A model generated the notes under the pieces. It ran no database searches and had not been told where the DNA came from. It saw nothing but the letters and a program-made list of their open reading frames with translations. DNA of 64,000 bases from a bacterium (lineage in GTDB: Bacteria; Bacillota; Bacilli; Lactobacillales; Streptococcaceae), in assembly GCA_905221385.1 (NCBI GenBank), contig CAJNCV010000004.1, positions 81,121-145,120 of the forward strand. The letters run 5' to 3'. The first letter of the stretch is position 1. Every line of letters begins with the position of its first letter. Below are positions 63,201-64,000 of the stretch, piece by piece. Position numbers and translations under genes: made by a program.

Positions 63201-64000
63201 CTTCCTCAAACTGTTACTCAAACAACAACATTTACTCGCCCAATTTCTGTCAACAAGGTAACAGGCGTTGAAACTCCAGGTGCTTGGAATAAGAACACTG
63301 AGAACCTTCCAAAAGTTGACTCTCCAGCTGTTACTGGTTTCACTCCAGATAAACCAAGTGTTCCAGCTACAAGTGTTACTCCAACATCTCCAAATGTAGA
63401 TGAAGTGGTAAACTATAGCCAAGATGAGCAACGTGGTTCTATTAAGTATGTAACAGATGGCAAAAACGGTGTCCCTGTTAAAACTCTTTACACGGACTCT
63501 GTAACTGGTAAGTCAGGTGAACCAGTAGCCTACTCAACAGTAGCTCGTATTGAACAATTGAAACAAGCTGGTTACACGCTTGTAAGCGATGGCTTCACTC
63601 AACCAAATGGTCAAACGTTTGACAAAGATAAAACACAAGATCAAACTTGGACAGTTGTTGTAACACCACGCTTGGATGACAATACGAACCCAGCTGAGTT
63701 GAATAGCAAGGTTACTCGTACCATCAAGTACCAATACGCAGATGGTCAAACAGCGGGCCGTCCAGCTCTGAAAGCTCCAGTGACTCAAGAAGCAGCCTTC
63801 ACACGTACAGGTAAGGTGAATGCTGTTACTGGAGAAAAGACTTTCACTCCATGGACACCAGCTACGAAAGAATTGGCACAAGAAGCTACACCAGTCGTAA
63901 CTGGATTCGTGGCAGATAAGGCCAATGTAGCAGCGAAGACAGTGAAAGCTGGCGACGCTAACAGTGAAGAAGTTGTACAATACAAGAAGCTCGGTTCATA
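60294..64000 (+). CDS. YSIRK-signal surface adhesin with L-type lectin and Mub-like repeats (3' end outside window)
   Basis: The frame is open for 1,235 codons to the window edge. The N-terminus has a long signal peptide with YSVRKFNVGVASVAVAAFMFLG (YSIRK type, residues about 22-43), directing secretion at the septum. A Ser/Ala/Glu-rich region (about 45-200) is probably disordered or glycosylated. An L-type lectin-like domain follows (about 205-480: ADGIGFAFHTG, LGIGGLRNANGFKLDTFWN), then a MucBP-like segment and alternating Mub-type repeats. An LPxTG anchor is expected beyond the window. AAGGAGAA precedes the ATG. Binding to host glycans or mucin is inferred. Confidence 0.9.
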   Translation, partial: MDKNARRRLHRASAEKRLRYSVRKFNVGVASVAVAAFMFLGGNAVAANTLAKTDSPSTSTEKTGTVPDSEGKSGPDTSKSTAESAVSSEAPSSQVADKAVKSEATSKSEAALKEATSQVSEASVANSQSATSAAKSEATSEATSTASSSEAVAQSTAVESGKSSIENVTSKAASLATTSQTSTAIARSEANSTLAAAQREVDKGYADFRKSGESGFRSFDPQTGKTTVTKENFLDYFRLNGSATYNQYDGIVTLTPDETSKTGNFSLKSKINMNQSFKLTGWVNLGDKTQERYGADGIGFAFHTGNTTDLGADGGNLGIGGLRNANGFKLDTFWNVHTPPKGNRFDTSNTDSFQYGWAEDPALGQFGAWVNTTHKQVPGARGLFGPSGTYERWWAETDASSAQRLDSSDLDGRFHDFAIQYDGVTKELTVAYRSNLGVKQWKKKVNSPEELMSMVVTATTGNYKNLQQFKIKRFDFYQSASVDVRYEDEQGRELAEGSVTYPQGAYKGKAYTTEQKKIPGYGFIGMKRGSLPPSGTLADWGTNGTVTYVYRKGAADVKTEKQTVTRKIEYRYRDGQTAGRPALPQTVTQTAEFTRTVTGGRPGPWSPSSQNLAAVNTPSITGFTPDKTRVDATTVDATSSPGTEIVYYDKIAPRVTTETKDVTRTVAYEYEDGVTSGRPALPREVQQNVQFTRQVSEDPVTGAKTYGNWTPTRQTVPAVDTPAIKGFTPNKTRVNSATVSPTDPSWREIVSYRKNDPKVTTETKDVTRTIAYEYEDGVTRNRPALPQPVEQTVQFTRQVSEDPVTGQKTYGNWTPSRQTVGAVDSPEVAGFTPSKPRVNSASVSPTDPSWREIVSYAPATQRGTIVYRTDGRNSVPAKTLHTDNVSGQSDTPVNYTTTDKINEFKQQGYDLVSDGFTKAGGQRFDSNNNVDQTWEVVLTPRIETKQETKTVTRNVRYQYKDGVTAGRPALPQTVTQTTTFTRPISVNKVTGVETPGAWNKNTENLPKVDSPAVTGFTPDKPSVPATSVTPTSPNVDEVVNYSQDEQRGSIKYVTDGKNGVPVKTLYTDSVTGKSGEPVAYSTVARIEQLKQAGYTLVSDGFTQPNGQTFDKDKTQDQTWTVVVTPRLDDNTNPAELNSKVTRTIKYQYADGQTAGRPALKAPVTQEAAFTRTGKVNAVTGEKTFTPWTPATKELAQEATPVVTGFVADKANVAAKTVKAGDANSEEVVQYKKLGS
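61968..64000 (+). repeat. Repeat region of the adhesin: Mub-B2-like units of two kinds
   Basis: Type A units of about 100 aa (VTRTxxYxYxDGxTxGRPALP...FTR...) start near 61968, 62265, 62577, 63132 and 63712. Type B units of about 85 aa (RGxIxYxTDGxNxVPxKTL...GYxLVSDGFT...) start at 62877 and 63432. The second and third type A units are most alike (312 bp apart). The order is A-A-A-B-A-B-A and continues past the window. Confidence 0.85.

Noticed and set aside
62958..63980. Long open frames on the minus strand opposite the adhesin
   Set aside because: They arise from the repetitive codon use of the plus-strand gene; composition (Cys/Trp/Ser-rich) is not protein-like and no starts are supported.

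Overview
The window looks like a chromosome segment of a mitis-group Streptococcus (S. pneumoniae / mitis / oralis relatives). The evidence is the low-GC codon use, the adcRCBA zinc operon, LPxTG and YSIRK surface proteins, an M-box leader, and gene orders that I recognise from pneumococcus. These are the GH29-GH92-GH125-GH38-ROK-GH20 N-glycan block, ngt-CPBP-trhO-PadR-MFS-glycosyltransferase-capD, ruvA-tag-corA-uvrA-pepP, and spx-DUF1307-ireB-ruvX-DUF1292-folC. Species assignment is inference. No rRNA, tRNA or CRISPR array was seen.

Layout. (1) 1-4.4 kb: the 3' end of a wall-anchored 5'-nucleotidase, then adcR-adcC-adcB-adcA for zinc uptake. (2) 4.4-24.8 kb: an N-glycan foraging locus. It holds GH29 fucosidase, GH92, GH125 and GH38 alpha-mannosidases, a ROK sugar kinase, a GH20 hexosaminidase and the NgtP1/P2/S-type ABC importer. 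Between GH92 and GH125 sits an AT-richer ribonucleotide reductase module: an FNR-like regulator divergent from nrdI-nrdE-nrdF-nrdF. (3) 24.8-35.3 kb: a CPBP protease, an orphan bacteriocin-immunity gene, trhO, a DUF4299 gene, a PadR-DUF1700-DUF4097-DUF6574 stress-type operon, an MFS exporter, a glycosyltransferase and a CapD-like sugar dehydratase. (4) 35.27-36.72 kb: an IS3-family element inserted in the middle of a palindromic terminator. (5) 36.8-46.3 kb: an XRE regulator, ruvA, tag, a SemiSWEET-like protein, an S66 peptidase, TfoX-N, DUF1129, corA, uvrA and a Xaa-Pro peptidase. (6) 46.3-49.4 kb: an mgtA-type P-ATPase behind an M-box riboswitch and a short leader ORF. (7) 49.4-55.9 kb: spx, a lipoprotein, a diverged duplication of ireB-ruvX-DUF1292 flanking a small foreign cargo, a 49-bp hairpin repeat array, folC and a lipoprotein. 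(8) 56-64 kb: an iron alcohol dehydrogenase, cardiolipin synthase, a possibly frameshifted small membrane protein and the 5' 3.7 kb of a large lectin/Mub-repeat adhesin that runs off the window.

Most noteworthy: a tandem pair of NrdF proteins in which the first has lost two of six metal ligands while keeping the NrdE-docking tail. Its promoter carries an FNR box and a pair of NrdR boxes. The mgtA leader combines an M-box with an acidic/proline-rich mini-ORF and mutually exclusive hairpins, reminiscent of enterobacterial MgtL. The array of 49-bp RNA-hairpin repeats downstream of DUF1292 shows compensatory stem changes.
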